Translations under genes and position numbers: made by a program
Notes under the pieces: generated by a model
Told to the model about the DNA's origin: nothing
The model's input: only the letters and a program-made list of their open reading frames with translations
The model's database searches: none
In this document: positions 34,850 to 43,772 of the stretch, piece by piece
Layout of the letters: every line of letters begins with the position of its first letter
Numbering within the stretch: the stretch's first letter is position 1
Origin: Vibrio hepatarius
GTDB taxonomy: Bacteria; Pseudomonadota; Gammaproteobacteria; Enterobacterales; Vibrionaceae
DNA: 64,000 nt
Direction: 5' to 3'
NCBI RefSeq assembly: GCF_018860525.1
Contig: NZ_JAHKPM010000065.1
Coordinates: 1-64,000 of the forward strand

Positions 34850-36832
34850 TTAATTGACCTTAACAATTGCGCCTTTTAACTCGCCTAATAAACCGCCATC
34901 GAATGTCCCTTTGAGGCCAGATTTAAACTCTGCGCCTAATGAACCTTCAGCGCTTAGGGTTGTACTCGCTTTTATCTCCACGCTGAGTCCCTTAATACTG
35001 TTTGAACTTGTGGCCTCAAGTGCAGTTGTTGTGCCTGATAGCTTATTTGCTGATGTAGCCTTACTCGTCACATTAGTCCCCTCTAGGTTGAGAGAACTAC
35101 TTGCTTTGATATCTATATCGGTGGCTTCTATTGATATTGAAGAAGAAGACATTGATATTTTGCTGGAGCCCACTTTAAGGTCAATAGTGTCATCGGCTTC
35201 AAGTGTAATAGATTTAGCAGAACCACTAATTGCCTTGGTAACCTCTAAACTATAATTATCCTCTGTTTTAATTGTCATCGCCTTAGTGACGGTTTGATTT
35301 AGTTCGCCTTTGACTGTTTCCGTATGATTATTTTCAACTTCTTGGGAAATATCTTTGGCGGCATGGAGATATATAAGTTCATTATCTTTTTTGTCATCAA
35401 AATAAAGTTCGTTTGCTTCTGCAGTTAACTTCGTTTTTATACCGCTTTTAGTCGTGTTTGCTTCTTTGTACGGTGGAGCATTCTCGCTGTTATATACACT
35501 TCCTGTAATAATAGGTTGATCTGGATCGCCATCGATAAAGGAAACTAAAACTTCCTGTCCAACCCTAGGAATAAATTGGGCCCCATAGCCACTTCCTGCC
35601 ATCATTTGAGCAACTCTGACGTAGCAACTTGTTTTGTCTCCACTTGACTCAGTGTCCCAGTGGAATTGGATTCTAACTCGGCCTTGCTCGTCTTGATTTA
35701 TTTCCCCAGCAGTGGAGCCTGCAACAGTTGCACTTTGCAAACCTTTGACTATCTGTTTTCCCCTTGGTCTTGGGTAGGTTGGTGTTGATTTAGGAGTAAG
35801 CTTAACTTCTGTTGTGCATTGAACATCATTTTTGTAGTGAGTTGATATGCCAATCACCGAGAAATCACCCAATTGGTTTTTGTCTAAATGGCTATCTAGA
35901 CTAAACCAAGTCGCAATATCGAACATGTCATGTTTCGCATGTGCTACGACTGACTGATAATCTTGTTCAAGATGTTCAATACGTCTTTTAGCAAGGTTAC
36001 TAGATAGGTCTGTCATGTCACGACTAATTCCTAATTCAGGATAAAAAGAGGACGTCAATTTTGTATTGTTAGCGATAGTATGACTACTATTTTTGGCTTT
36101 GCTTGTAATGAGCTTGGATTGTGAATAGTCGTAAGAAGTTAATTCGATACTTGCTCCATGAAACGACATAATTGGAATCCAAGAATGTATCAAAGGTAGG
36201 CTACCAGACGGGGTTTCTTGCATATCAAATTTCGCAGCATCGGCCTTATCAAAAGGAGATGTTGCATCTTGAATAACCAAGATATGATCGCCTGTTTCAT
36301 GCTCAAAATAGTAATGCAGTCCTTCTTCTGCAAGTAATCGAGCGACGAAATCATGATCAGACTCGTTATACTGAAGGCAATATTCTCTTTTTGTTGAAGG
36401 TAAGCTAGAAAGTTTATATTTTCCTTTGAAGCCTGCAGTATCGAAAATATCGCTAATAATGTCCTTTGTAGATTGTGTTTGATAGACTCGAAATGAGTGA
36501 GTGTGGGTAAGTAGCCAGAACCAAGGCCTAAGTGTTAACTTATATTGCATGAACTGTAGATTAGCATCTAATCCCATTTGCTCTATACGCGCGATTACAC
36601 CATTAAAGGTCCGCTGCAGTTTGTTGCTACCAGATTCATTGCTATAGCGGTTGATGGTCAATAGCTGTCCAAGCTGCTCTTGAGAGCTAAAAGTTGAAGA
36701 CACAATAGTGGCAGTTATTTCAAAAGATACCGATAAAGCTTGAGTCACGATAAAATCACTGACTAAGTGCTCTTGGTTTTTATAATCTTTTGCAGAAATT
36801 AAGCTAGCTGATGCTGAGTATTTATCAGCCAT
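34850..36832 (-). CDS. vgrG: T6SS spike protein VgrG (TssI)
   Basis: A 660-residue VgrG. The gp27-like part comes first (FNGVIARIEQMGLDANLQFMQYKLTLRPW; YCLQYNESDHDFVARLLAEEGLHYYFEH). The gp5 OB-fold follows (EINQDEQGRVRIQFHWD, YVRVAQMMAGSGYGAQFIPR), and then a C-terminal beta-prism of repeated short strands with many Ser, Thr and Lys. No extra toxin domain is attached; the protein ends shortly after the needle. It caps the Hcp tube and carries the PAAR tip. A 183-bp gap upstream probably holds its promoter. Confidence 0.96.
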   Translation of the reverse strand: MADKYSASASLISAKDYKNQEHLVSDFIVTQALSVSFEITATIVSSTFSSQEQLGQLLTINRYSNESGSNKLQRTFNGVIARIEQMGLDANLQFMQYKLTLRPWFWLLTHTHSFRVYQTQSTKDIISDIFDTAGFKGKYKLSSLPSTKREYCLQYNESDHDFVARLLAEEGLHYYFEHETGDHILVIQDATSPFDKADAAKFDMQETPSGSLPLIHSWIPIMSFHGASIELTSYDYSQSKLITSKAKNSSHTIANNTKLTSSFYPELGISRDMTDLSSNLAKRRIEHLEQDYQSVVAHAKHDMFDIATWFSLDSHLDKNQLGDFSVIGISTHYKNDVQCTTEVKLTPKSTPTYPRPRGKQIVKGLQSATVAGSTAGEINQDEQGRVRIQFHWDTESSGDKTSCYVRVAQMMAGSGYGAQFIPRVGQEVLVSFIDGDPDQPIITGSVYNSENAPPYKEANTTKSGIKTKLTAEANELYFDDKKDNELIYLHAAKDISQEVENNHTETVKGELNQTVTKAMTIKTEDNYSLEVTKAISGSAKSITLEADDTIDLKVGSSKISMSSSSISIEATDIDIKASSSLNLEGTNVTSKATSANKLSGTTTALEATSSNSIKGLSVEIKASTTLSAEGSLGAEFKSGLKGTFDGGLLGELKGAIVKVN

Positions 36833-37015
36833 AGGATATCCTTGTAATTTTATGAAGAATAAAAGTCTTACAAATTATGCTGTTACGTATAGAACATAGC
36901 GATTTAATAAAAAGTAGCAGTAAATCGAGCGTAAATAAATCCTACTAGTTGGGAGAACATGTGATTTATATTCGAAGTATGCTTAATGTGTGAGCTACAT
37001 TGATATATTTTTATT

Positions 37016-37813
37016 TTAACGACTATCTACCACTAATAATTTCGCCTCGGCATAGGCAAAATCCATACTCTCAGCTTCATTTTTACTCTGCAAAATGGAA
37101 TCGACCGATGGAAGGATCACAAAGAACACCAAAGGCTCATGATGAAGAGCGCGCCAGAGAGTATCCAAATGATTTTTTTTATGGACACTCATGTTAATGG
37201 TGAGCACTAAACTTTCTTCAGCAAGGTTTGAATGAAGGATGTTTCCCAATTCATGTACTGCTCCCCAGAGTGTATTAAGCGATCTTTCTTGTGTACTTTT
37301 CAAAAAAAACTCTAATTCAAGATCTCCTGAATCATCATGTACTGTAACGCTTAAACGATGATTAACTCTCAGCCCCTTGGTGAAGGGGAGATGTTGCAGA
37401 TTATTATTGAGGATTTCAGATGATAATGGACAAAGCTGAACAGAATTAGCTGGCTGTTGACTTGCATACATTTCACAAGTGAATTGTTTTATGACTGCCT
37501 CTAATCCGTTGTGAAAGTAGGTATTTTGAATATCTTTTATTGAAGTTGCTGAGCTTGTAATAGCCTCTGAAAATATTTTAGACGCGTTATTATTCACGGC
37601 CTCATGGTCCGAAACATTAACATAATCGTTCGATTTAATTGCCTTCCTCACAACATTGTTTGTGTCGATAATGGTTACACTATCATCCGTATACACGCTG
37701 TCTCTAAATAAGGGATAGTATGGCTCTCGATCCGTAAGAGAAAATAAAGAACATGCAGTAATATTTAACACCAGTAACGTTAGAGCTATCGTTTTTACAA
37801 AATGTGCATTCAT
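37016..37813 (-). CDS. Lipoprotein of unknown function beside T6SS genes
   Basis: A 265-residue protein with a lipoprotein signal (LNITAC, Cys about residue 21) and no recognised domain. The mature part is mixed alpha/beta, has three other Cys residues (about 114, 126 and 141 of the chain by eye), and ends with a hydrophobic strand LLVVDSR. Same strand as vgrG and 183 bp upstream of it. It may be a T6SS accessory lipoprotein, or an immunity protein at the outer membrane or in the periplasm, but nothing in the sequence proves either. It diverges from the GntR gene. Confidence 0.6.
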   Translation of the reverse strand: MNAHFVKTIALTLLVLNITACSLFSLTDREPYYPLFRDSVYTDDSVTIIDTNNVVRKAIKSNDYVNVSDHEAVNNNASKIFSEAITSSATSIKDIQNTYFHNGLEAVIKQFTCEMYASQQPANSVQLCPLSSEILNNNLQHLPFTKGLRVNHRLSVTVHDDSGDLELEFFLKSTQERSLNTLWGAVHELGNILHSNLAEESLVLTINMSVHKKNHLDTLWRALHHEPLVFFVILPSVDSILQSKNEAESMDFAYAEAKLLVVDSR

Positions 37814-37985
37814 TCGATTATCAACTTCCCTACTGGTCCCAGATAAGATAGTAGGCAGATACTTGTGTTAATTCATAGCTTTGGTTCTATTACTGCGCAG
37901 TTAGTTCACAAAAATGATTGAACGAAGAGAGGCAAGTTTCTTAAAAGTATGATCCATTAATGATATATGCTACCAGTTTGTCCTG

Positions 37986-37997
37986 ATTGTCGACAAT
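37986..37997. promoter_or_regulatory. Candidate GntR operator 1 (ATTGTCGACAAT)
   Basis: A perfect 12-bp palindrome ATTGTCGACAAT, matching the NTTGTNNACAAN pattern common for FCD-type GntR regulators. It lies 87 bp before the gntR start and exactly 63 bp (centre to centre) from a near-identical second site. Confidence 0.6.
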
Positions 37998-38048
37998 GGT
38001 ATTGATTTATGACATTTATTTTGGGTATTTTGTATTTTTGGACTTAGT

Positions 38049-38060
38049 ATTGTAGACAAT
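38049..38060. promoter_or_regulatory. Candidate GntR operator 2 (ATTGTAGACAAT)
   Basis: ATTGTAGACAAT differs from site 1 at one central base. It overlaps a possible -10 element TAGTAT (38046-38051) and ends 23 bp before the gntR start codon, so binding here would repress the gntR-prp operon. Confidence 0.6.
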
Positions 38061-38083
38061 TAAGTTAAAGATCATAAGTAAAT

Positions 38084-38788
38084 ATGAATGATGAACTCGC
38101 CTACCGTATGGAAACGAAGCTCAAAGAAAGAGAAAGCACCAAATCTGAAAATTTAACGGAGCTTTTGATAGACGTTATCGTTGCTGGAACGCTTGAGCCT
38201 GGTAGTAAAATTTCTGAACCAGAATTAGCCAAGCGTTTAAAAGTGAGTAGAGGTCCATTAAGAGAAGCTTTGATGCGAATTGAAGGTTTAGGACTTATCG
38301 AGCGTATCCCGCATGTTGGTGCGAGAGTTGTTAAGCTTTCAACTCAGAAATTGATAGAAGTATATTCGGTTAGAGAGGCTCTGGAAGGGATGGCTGCTAG
38401 ATTAGCCGCTAGACACATATCGGATGATGAGATCTTAAGATTGGAAGCCTTACTTGCAAAACACTCTAGACATATTGATGAGGTTGATGGTGGGTCTTAT
38501 TTCCATCAGCAGGGAGACTTTGATTTCCACTATCGCGTTATTTTAGCAAGTCGAAATAGCAAACTGATATCTTTACTATGCGATGAATTATACCACTTAC
38601 TGCGTATGTATCGATATCAGTCCCCGCGGTCTCAATCAAGGCCTATAGATGCATTAAACGAACACAAATTGATATTGAAAGCGATAGGAAATCGTGATGA
38701 AGAATTAGCAGAACTTCTGATGAGGCGACATATATCAGACAGCAGAAAATTAATTGAGCAACGTATTTCAATAACTCACAATGATTAG
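38084..38788 (+). CDS. GntR-family (FCD) regulator of the prp cluster
   Basis: A 234-residue regulator. Residues 20-85 are a winged helix of the GntR type (GSKISEPELAKRLKVSRGPLREALMRIEGLGLIERIPHVGARV in outline). Residues 95-230 are an FCD ligand domain with conserved metal-binding Asp/His positions (for example FDFHYRVILASRN and the C-terminal HKLILKAIGNRD). It is the first gene of the methylcitrate operon, 12 nt before prpB, so its ligand is probably methylcitrate, methylisocitrate or a related acid. Enteric prp operons instead use PrpR, a sigma-54 activator. Two palindromes upstream suggest autoregulation. Confidence 0.9.
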   Translation: MNDELAYRMETKLKERESTKSENLTELLIDVIVAGTLEPGSKISEPELAKRLKVSRGPLREALMRIEGLGLIERIPHVGARVVKLSTQKLIEVYSVREALEGMAARLAARHISDDEILRLEALLAKHSRHIDEVDGGSYFHQQGDFDFHYRVILASRNSKLISLLCDELYHLLRMYRYQSPRSQSRPIDALNEHKLILKAIGNRDEELAELLMRRHISDSRKLIEQRISITHND

Positions 38789-38800
38789 AAGGACATTGTC

Positions 38801-39700
38801 ATGAGTTTATCTCAAGGTGCAAAATTCAGGATTGCTATAGAGCAAAGCAGTCCATTACAGATTGTCGGCGCAATCAACCCCTATTGTGCAATGATGGCGA
38901 AAAACCTCGGACATCAAGCGATTTATTTATCTGGCGGAGGCGTTGCAAACGCTTCATATGGTTTACCCGATCTCGGCATAACCTCGCTTAATGATGTCTT
39001 AGTTGATGTTGAGCGCATTTGTAACGCTTGCGATCTCCCGCTGTTAGTGGATATTGACACCGGTTTTGGAGGTGCATTCAATATCGCACGTACGATAAAG
39101 GCAATGGAAAAAGCGGGTGCTGCAGCAGTGCATATGGAAGATCAGGTTGCACAAAAACGATGTGGACATAGGCCCAATAAGGCCATAGTGAGTCAGAAAG
39201 AGATGGTTGATCGTATCAAAGCAGCCGTAGATGCTCGCCATGATCCAAGTTTTGTGATCATGGCACGAACCGATGCTCTTGCGATTGAAGGCATGGATAA
39301 AGCCATAGAGAGGGCAATTGCTTGTATTGAAGCAGGAGCTGATATGGTTTTTCCTGAAGCGATGAATAAGCTTGAACAATATACCCAATTCTCCAAAGCG
39401 CTGAAACAAGCCACGGGAAAAGAGGTTCCTATATTGGCCAACATTACTGAATTTGGTCAAACACCTCTCTTTGGTACACAACAGCTGGTGGAAGTAGGCG
39501 TTAGTATGGTGCTTTATCCATTAAGTGCATTTCGTGCGATGAATAAAGCAGCAGAAAACGTATATGCACACCTATTGAAAGAGGGAAACCAAGTAGAGCT
39601 TATTGAGTCTATGCAGACGCGAAACGAATTATATGAGCATCTAAACTATCATGTCTACGAACAAAAACTAGATCAACTTTTTTCACAGGAAAATAACTAA
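38801..39700 (+). CDS. prpB: 2-methylisocitrate lyase PrpB
   Basis: A 299-residue enzyme of the PEP mutase/isocitrate lyase family that splits 2-methylisocitrate into pyruvate and succinate, the last step of the methylcitrate cycle. Visible active-site parts: LLVDIDTGFGG at 81-91 (Asp85 and Asp87 for Mg) and KRCGHRPNK with catalytic Cys121. The substrate-specific loop fits PrpB rather than isocitrate lyase, which is much longer. AGAAGGA is at good distance from ATG. It follows the regulator by 12 nt. Confidence 0.95.
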   Translation: MSLSQGAKFRIAIEQSSPLQIVGAINPYCAMMAKNLGHQAIYLSGGGVANASYGLPDLGITSLNDVLVDVERICNACDLPLLVDIDTGFGGAFNIARTIKAMEKAGAAAVHMEDQVAQKRCGHRPNKAIVSQKEMVDRIKAAVDARHDPSFVIMARTDALAIEGMDKAIERAIACIEAGADMVFPEAMNKLEQYTQFSKALKQATGKEVPILANITEFGQTPLFGTQQLVEVGVSMVLYPLSAFRAMNKAAENVYAHLLKEGNQVELIESMQTRNELYEHLNYHVYEQKLDQLFSQENN

Positions 39701-39803
39701 TCATAGGCAAAAACTCATCTATCAAATGATTCAATAATGTATTTTTTTTGGTAACCATTAGGTTCCAGTAAAGAGAATTAGCTAGACAGAAAAGGAGTTC
39801 TAT

Positions 39804-40931
39804 ATGTCGACCAAAGAGTTAGCTGGGGCTGGCCTAAGAGGGCAAAGTGCCGGAAGTACTGCTTTATGTACAGTCGGAAAGACGGGCACAGGCCTGACAT
39901 ATCGAGGGTATGATATTGCAGACTTAGCAAATAACGCTCAATTTGAAGAAGTGGCGCACCTCTTGTTACGTGGTCACTTACCAACTCACCAAGAATTGGA
40001 TGCCTATAAAACAAGATTAATAAGTCTACGTGGCTTACCTGATGAGGTAAAAAAAGCGCTTGAATTATTGCCACGTCATGCACATCCAATGGATGTTATG
40101 CGTACGGGCTGCTCAGTTTTGGGAAACATAGAACAAGAACTTAATTTCGTTGAGCAACTCAATGCAACAGAGAGAATGTTGGCTTTATTCCCAGCAATCA
40201 TTTGTTACTGGTATCGTTATAGTCATGATGGTGTGAGAATAGATACAGAAGACCAATCTCAGAACTGTATTGGCGGGCATTTTCTAAAAATGTTGACTGA
40301 TAAAGAACCCAGCACACTGCACAAACAAGTTATGCATTGTTCCCTTATTTTGTATGCTGAGCATGAGTTTAATGCATCTACATTCGCAGCAAGAGTCTGC
40401 GCTTCAACTTTGTCTGACATACATTCTTGCATTACCGCAGCGATTGGTACCCTTAGAGGCCCTTTGCATGGTGGAGCGAATGAAGCGGCAATGGATATGA
40501 TTCAGGATTGGCAGACGCCTGAAGACGCTGAGTCTAATATCATACGAATGCTAGCTAACAAAGACAAAATTATGGGCTTTGGTCATGCTATATACCGTGA
40601 AAGCGATCCTAGGAATGCATTGATTAAACGTTGGTCAAAAGAGTTATCTGAGCAGGTTGGTGATAAACATCTTTATGCTGTTTCAGAACGTGTAGAAACC
40701 GTGATGAAACGTGAAAAAGGATTGTTTTGTAATGCTGATTTTTTCCACGCATCCGCATACCACTTTATGGATATTCCTACTAAATTATTTACCCCCATAT
40801 TTGTTATGAGTCGTCTTACTGGCTGGGCTGCTCATGTCTTTGAACAGCGTTCTAATAATCGAATAATTCGCCCATGTGCGGATTATACAGGGCCAGAAGC
40901 TCAGGATTGGTTACCTATTGATAAGAGGTAA
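39804..40931 (+). CDS. prpC: 2-methylcitrate synthase PrpC
   Basis: A 375-residue citrate-synthase-family enzyme that condenses propionyl-CoA with oxaloacetate. The family signatures are present: LRGPLHGGANEAAMDMI, GFGHAIYRESDPRN (catalytic His), and the C-terminal Asp region. AGLRGQSAGSTALCTVGKTG at the N-terminus is the PrpC-type opening that distinguishes it from housekeeping GltA. A strong ribosome site AAAAGGAG lies before ATG. Its gap to prpB is 103 nt. Confidence 0.95.
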   Translation: MSTKELAGAGLRGQSAGSTALCTVGKTGTGLTYRGYDIADLANNAQFEEVAHLLLRGHLPTHQELDAYKTRLISLRGLPDEVKKALELLPRHAHPMDVMRTGCSVLGNIEQELNFVEQLNATERMLALFPAIICYWYRYSHDGVRIDTEDQSQNCIGGHFLKMLTDKEPSTLHKQVMHCSLILYAEHEFNASTFAARVCASTLSDIHSCITAAIGTLRGPLHGGANEAAMDMIQDWQTPEDAESNIIRMLANKDKIMGFGHAIYRESDPRNALIKRWSKELSEQVGDKHLYAVSERVETVMKREKGLFCNADFFHASAYHFMDIPTKLFTPIFVMSRLTGWAAHVFEQRSNNRIIRPCADYTGPEAQDWLPIDKR

Positions 40932-40952
40932 AAGCGAGAGTGGTTGCTTTGT

Positions 40953-40988
40953 AGAGGTTTAGAGTTGAATACTGAGCCTCTTTGTCTG
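40953..40988 (+). terminator. Possible attenuator hairpin between prpC and acnD
   Basis: A 10-bp stem AGAGGTTTAG / CTGAGCCTCT (two G-U pairs) with a 9-nt loop is followed by TTTGTCTG. It lies 21 nt after the prpC stop in a 240-nt gap. It may reduce read-through into acnD. Confidence 0.4.
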
Positions 40989-41171
40989 TAAAAGACCAAG
41001 TTGAGCCATAAGTCGATTCTACTTTTGGCTTTTATTCTTCCAACGGCCCTCTTTATAAAGCTGCTTTCAAGCTAGCCATTACCAACATATTTCCTTTATC
41101 TACCTAAATCTCTATCGTTCTGACTTAGAAAAAAATTCAGTCCAGTACGATATTTAGATGGAAACAACACT

Positions 41172-43763
41172 ATGAGTTGTACAGTGAACATAAATTACCG
41201 CAAATCACTTCCGGAATCTGATTTAGATTTTTTTGATGCTCGTCAAGCCATTAATGATATCTCTCCCGGAGCATATAATCGCTTGCCTTACACTTCTCGA
41301 ATTCTTGCTGAGCAACTGGTTCGAAGGTGTAATCCACAGACTTTAGTCGCATCACTTAAGCAGTTAATTGAGCGTAAGAGAGACTTGGATTTTCCATGGT
41401 ATCCAGCACGAGTTGTCTGTCACGATATTTTGGGTCAAACCGCTTTAGTAGATCTTGCTGGTTTAAGAGATGCCATTGCTGATCAAGGTGGAGACCCCTC
41501 AAAAGTAAACCCTGTTGTTGAAACTCAACTGATTGTTGATCACTCTTTAGCTGTTGAGCATGGTGGATACGATCCCGATGCATTCGAAAAAAACCGAGCT
41601 ATTGAAGAACGCAGAAATGAAGATCGTTTTCATTTCATTGAATGGTGTAAAACCGCATTTGAGAATGTCAGCGTCATTCCTGCTGGGAATGGTATTATGC
41701 ATCAAATTAATCTTGAAAAGATGTCCCCAGTTGTACAAGTTAAAGATGGTATAGCTTACCCAGATACGTGCGTCGGTACCGACAGCCACACTCCCCACGT
41801 TGATGCTCTTGGTGTAATTGCAATTGGTGTAGGTGGGTTAGAGGCTGAAACGGTTATGTTAGGGCGTCCTTCTATGATGAGACTCCCGGAGATCATAGGC
41901 GTGAAGCTGATCGGTAGGCGAAGTCCTGGAGTGACAGCGACGGATATCGTTTTAGCTATTACCGAATTCTTACGTAAATCGAAAGTCGTTTCTTCTTATC
42001 TTGAATTTTTTGGTGAAGGTGCCAGTAGTCTTACGATAGGAGATAGAGCGACTATCTCTAATATGACACCAGAGTATGGTGCCACCGCCGGAATGTTTTA
42101 TATCGATGAACAAACGATCCGTTATCTGCAATTGACAGGGCGGGACTCACAACAGGTAGCATTAGTCGAAAAATACGCGAAACAAACTGGACTTTGGGCG
42201 AGTGATTTAAAGGAAGTTGAGTACGAGCGAGTGTTGGAATTTGACCTCTCATCTGTCACTCGAAATTTAGCTGGTCCGTCTAACCCGCATCGTCGTTTAC
42301 CCACTTCAGATCTTACAGCTAAAGGGATAGCAGGCAAGTGGGATAATACAGAAGGGCGCTTACCTGATGGAGCCATTATCATCGCCGCTATCACATCCTG
42401 CACTAATACAAGTAATCCAAGGAATGTTATTGCGGCTGGACTGGTGGCTAAAAAGGCAAACCAATTAGGTCTAGAGCGAAAGCCTTGGGTCAAATCGTCT
42501 TTTGCACCAGGTTCTAAAGTAGCCAAGCTCTACCTTGAAGAAGCTGGATTACTGCCAGAAATGGAAAAGCTTGGCTTTGGAATTGTTGGTTATGCCTGTA
42601 CAACTTGTAATGGCATGAGTGGCGCTTTAGACTCAAAAATTCAGCAAGAAATCATAGACAGAGATCTGTATTCTATAGCAGTGTTGTCTGGTAATCGAAA
42701 TTTCGATGGCCGCATTCACCCTTATGCTAAACAAGCCTTTTTGGCTTCTCCTCCTCTCGTAGTGGCTTACGCTATTGCTGGGACGATTCGATTTGATATT
42801 GAGCGTGATGTGCTAGGCCAAAGCCCAGATGGTGACCCTATTTATCTGCGAGATCTTTGGCCAACTGATGAAGAAATTGATCAAGCTGTGGCTGATTATG
42901 TTAAGCCTGAACAATTTAAACAAGTTTATATACAGATGTTTAAGCTTGATAATCAGGAGTCGAATGTTACCCCACTCTATGATTGGCGAAAGATGAGTAC
43001 CTACATACGCCGGCCACCATATTGGGAAGGAGCTCTTGCTGGTAAACGTACGTTATCTTCAATGAGGCCGTTAGCTGTCTTAGGAGATAATATTACAACT
43101 GACCATTTGTCTCCTTCAAATGCAATACTTGCATCCAGTGCAGCGGGTGAATACCTTTCCCAAATGGGCGTTCCTGAGCAAGATTTTAATTCTTACGCGA
43201 CACATCGTGGCGATCATCTTACTGCACAACGTGCCACATTTGCTAACCCCAAGCTGTTCAACGAAATGGTCAAAGACAATGGGGAAGTAGTTCAGGGATC
43301 TTTTGCCCGCATTGAGCCGGAAGGGAAAGTATCTCGTATGTGGGAAGCGATTGAAACTTATATGGAACGCAAACAGCCTTTGATCATTATTGCAGGTGCA
43401 GATTATGGTCAAGGTTCGTCACGAGACTGGGCGGCAAAAGGGGTTCGCTTGGCTGGTGTTGAAGTCATAGTTGCGGAAGGGTTTGAGCGAATTCACAGAA
43501 CTAATCTTGTTGGAATGGGGGTGTTACCTCTCGAATTTAAGCTGGGTGAGAACCGAAAATCTTTTAACCTTGACGGTAGTGAAATTTATGACGTAACAGG
43601 AAATATCAAAGCAGGCGCAGACCTTAACTTAATCATTACACGCAAGAGCGGCGAACGTTTAGAGACATCAGTCATATGCCGCTTGGACACACAAGACGAG
43701 GTCTTGGTTTACGAAGCTGGTGGTGTATTACAGCGTTTTGCTCAAGATTTTCTTGCGCAGTAG
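41172..43763 (+). CDS. acnD: Fe-S 2-methylcitrate dehydratase AcnD
   Basis: An 863-residue aconitase-family enzyme of the AcnA/IRP type. The three cluster-binding cysteines are visible in SCTNTSNP and YACTTCNGMSG. The sequence HFIEWCKTAFENVSVIPAGNGIMHQINLE and GTDSHTPHVDALGVI are typical of AcnD, which dehydrates 2-methylcitrate and needs PrpF. Using AcnD plus PrpF replaces the cofactor-free PrpD seen in enterics. No prpD is in this cluster. Length is as expected. prpF starts 9 nt after its stop. Confidence 0.95.
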   Translation: MSCTVNINYRKSLPESDLDFFDARQAINDISPGAYNRLPYTSRILAEQLVRRCNPQTLVASLKQLIERKRDLDFPWYPARVVCHDILGQTALVDLAGLRDAIADQGGDPSKVNPVVETQLIVDHSLAVEHGGYDPDAFEKNRAIEERRNEDRFHFIEWCKTAFENVSVIPAGNGIMHQINLEKMSPVVQVKDGIAYPDTCVGTDSHTPHVDALGVIAIGVGGLEAETVMLGRPSMMRLPEIIGVKLIGRRSPGVTATDIVLAITEFLRKSKVVSSYLEFFGEGASSLTIGDRATISNMTPEYGATAGMFYIDEQTIRYLQLTGRDSQQVALVEKYAKQTGLWASDLKEVEYERVLEFDLSSVTRNLAGPSNPHRRLPTSDLTAKGIAGKWDNTEGRLPDGAIIIAAITSCTNTSNPRNVIAAGLVAKKANQLGLERKPWVKSSFAPGSKVAKLYLEEAGLLPEMEKLGFGIVGYACTTCNGMSGALDSKIQQEIIDRDLYSIAVLSGNRNFDGRIHPYAKQAFLASPPLVVAYAIAGTIRFDIERDVLGQSPDGDPIYLRDLWPTDEEIDQAVADYVKPEQFKQVYIQMFKLDNQESNVTPLYDWRKMSTYIRRPPYWEGALAGKRTLSSMRPLAVLGDNITTDHLSPSNAILASSAAGEYLSQMGVPEQDFNSYATHRGDHLTAQRATFANPKLFNEMVKDNGEVVQGSFARIEPEGKVSRMWEAIETYMERKQPLIIIAGADYGQGSSRDWAAKGVRLAGVEVIVAEGFERIHRTNLVGMGVLPLEFKLGENRKSFNLDGSEIYDVTGNIKAGADLNLIITRKSGERLETSVICRLDTQDEVLVYEAGGVLQRFAQDFLAQ

Positions 43764-43772
43764 GGAGGAGCA

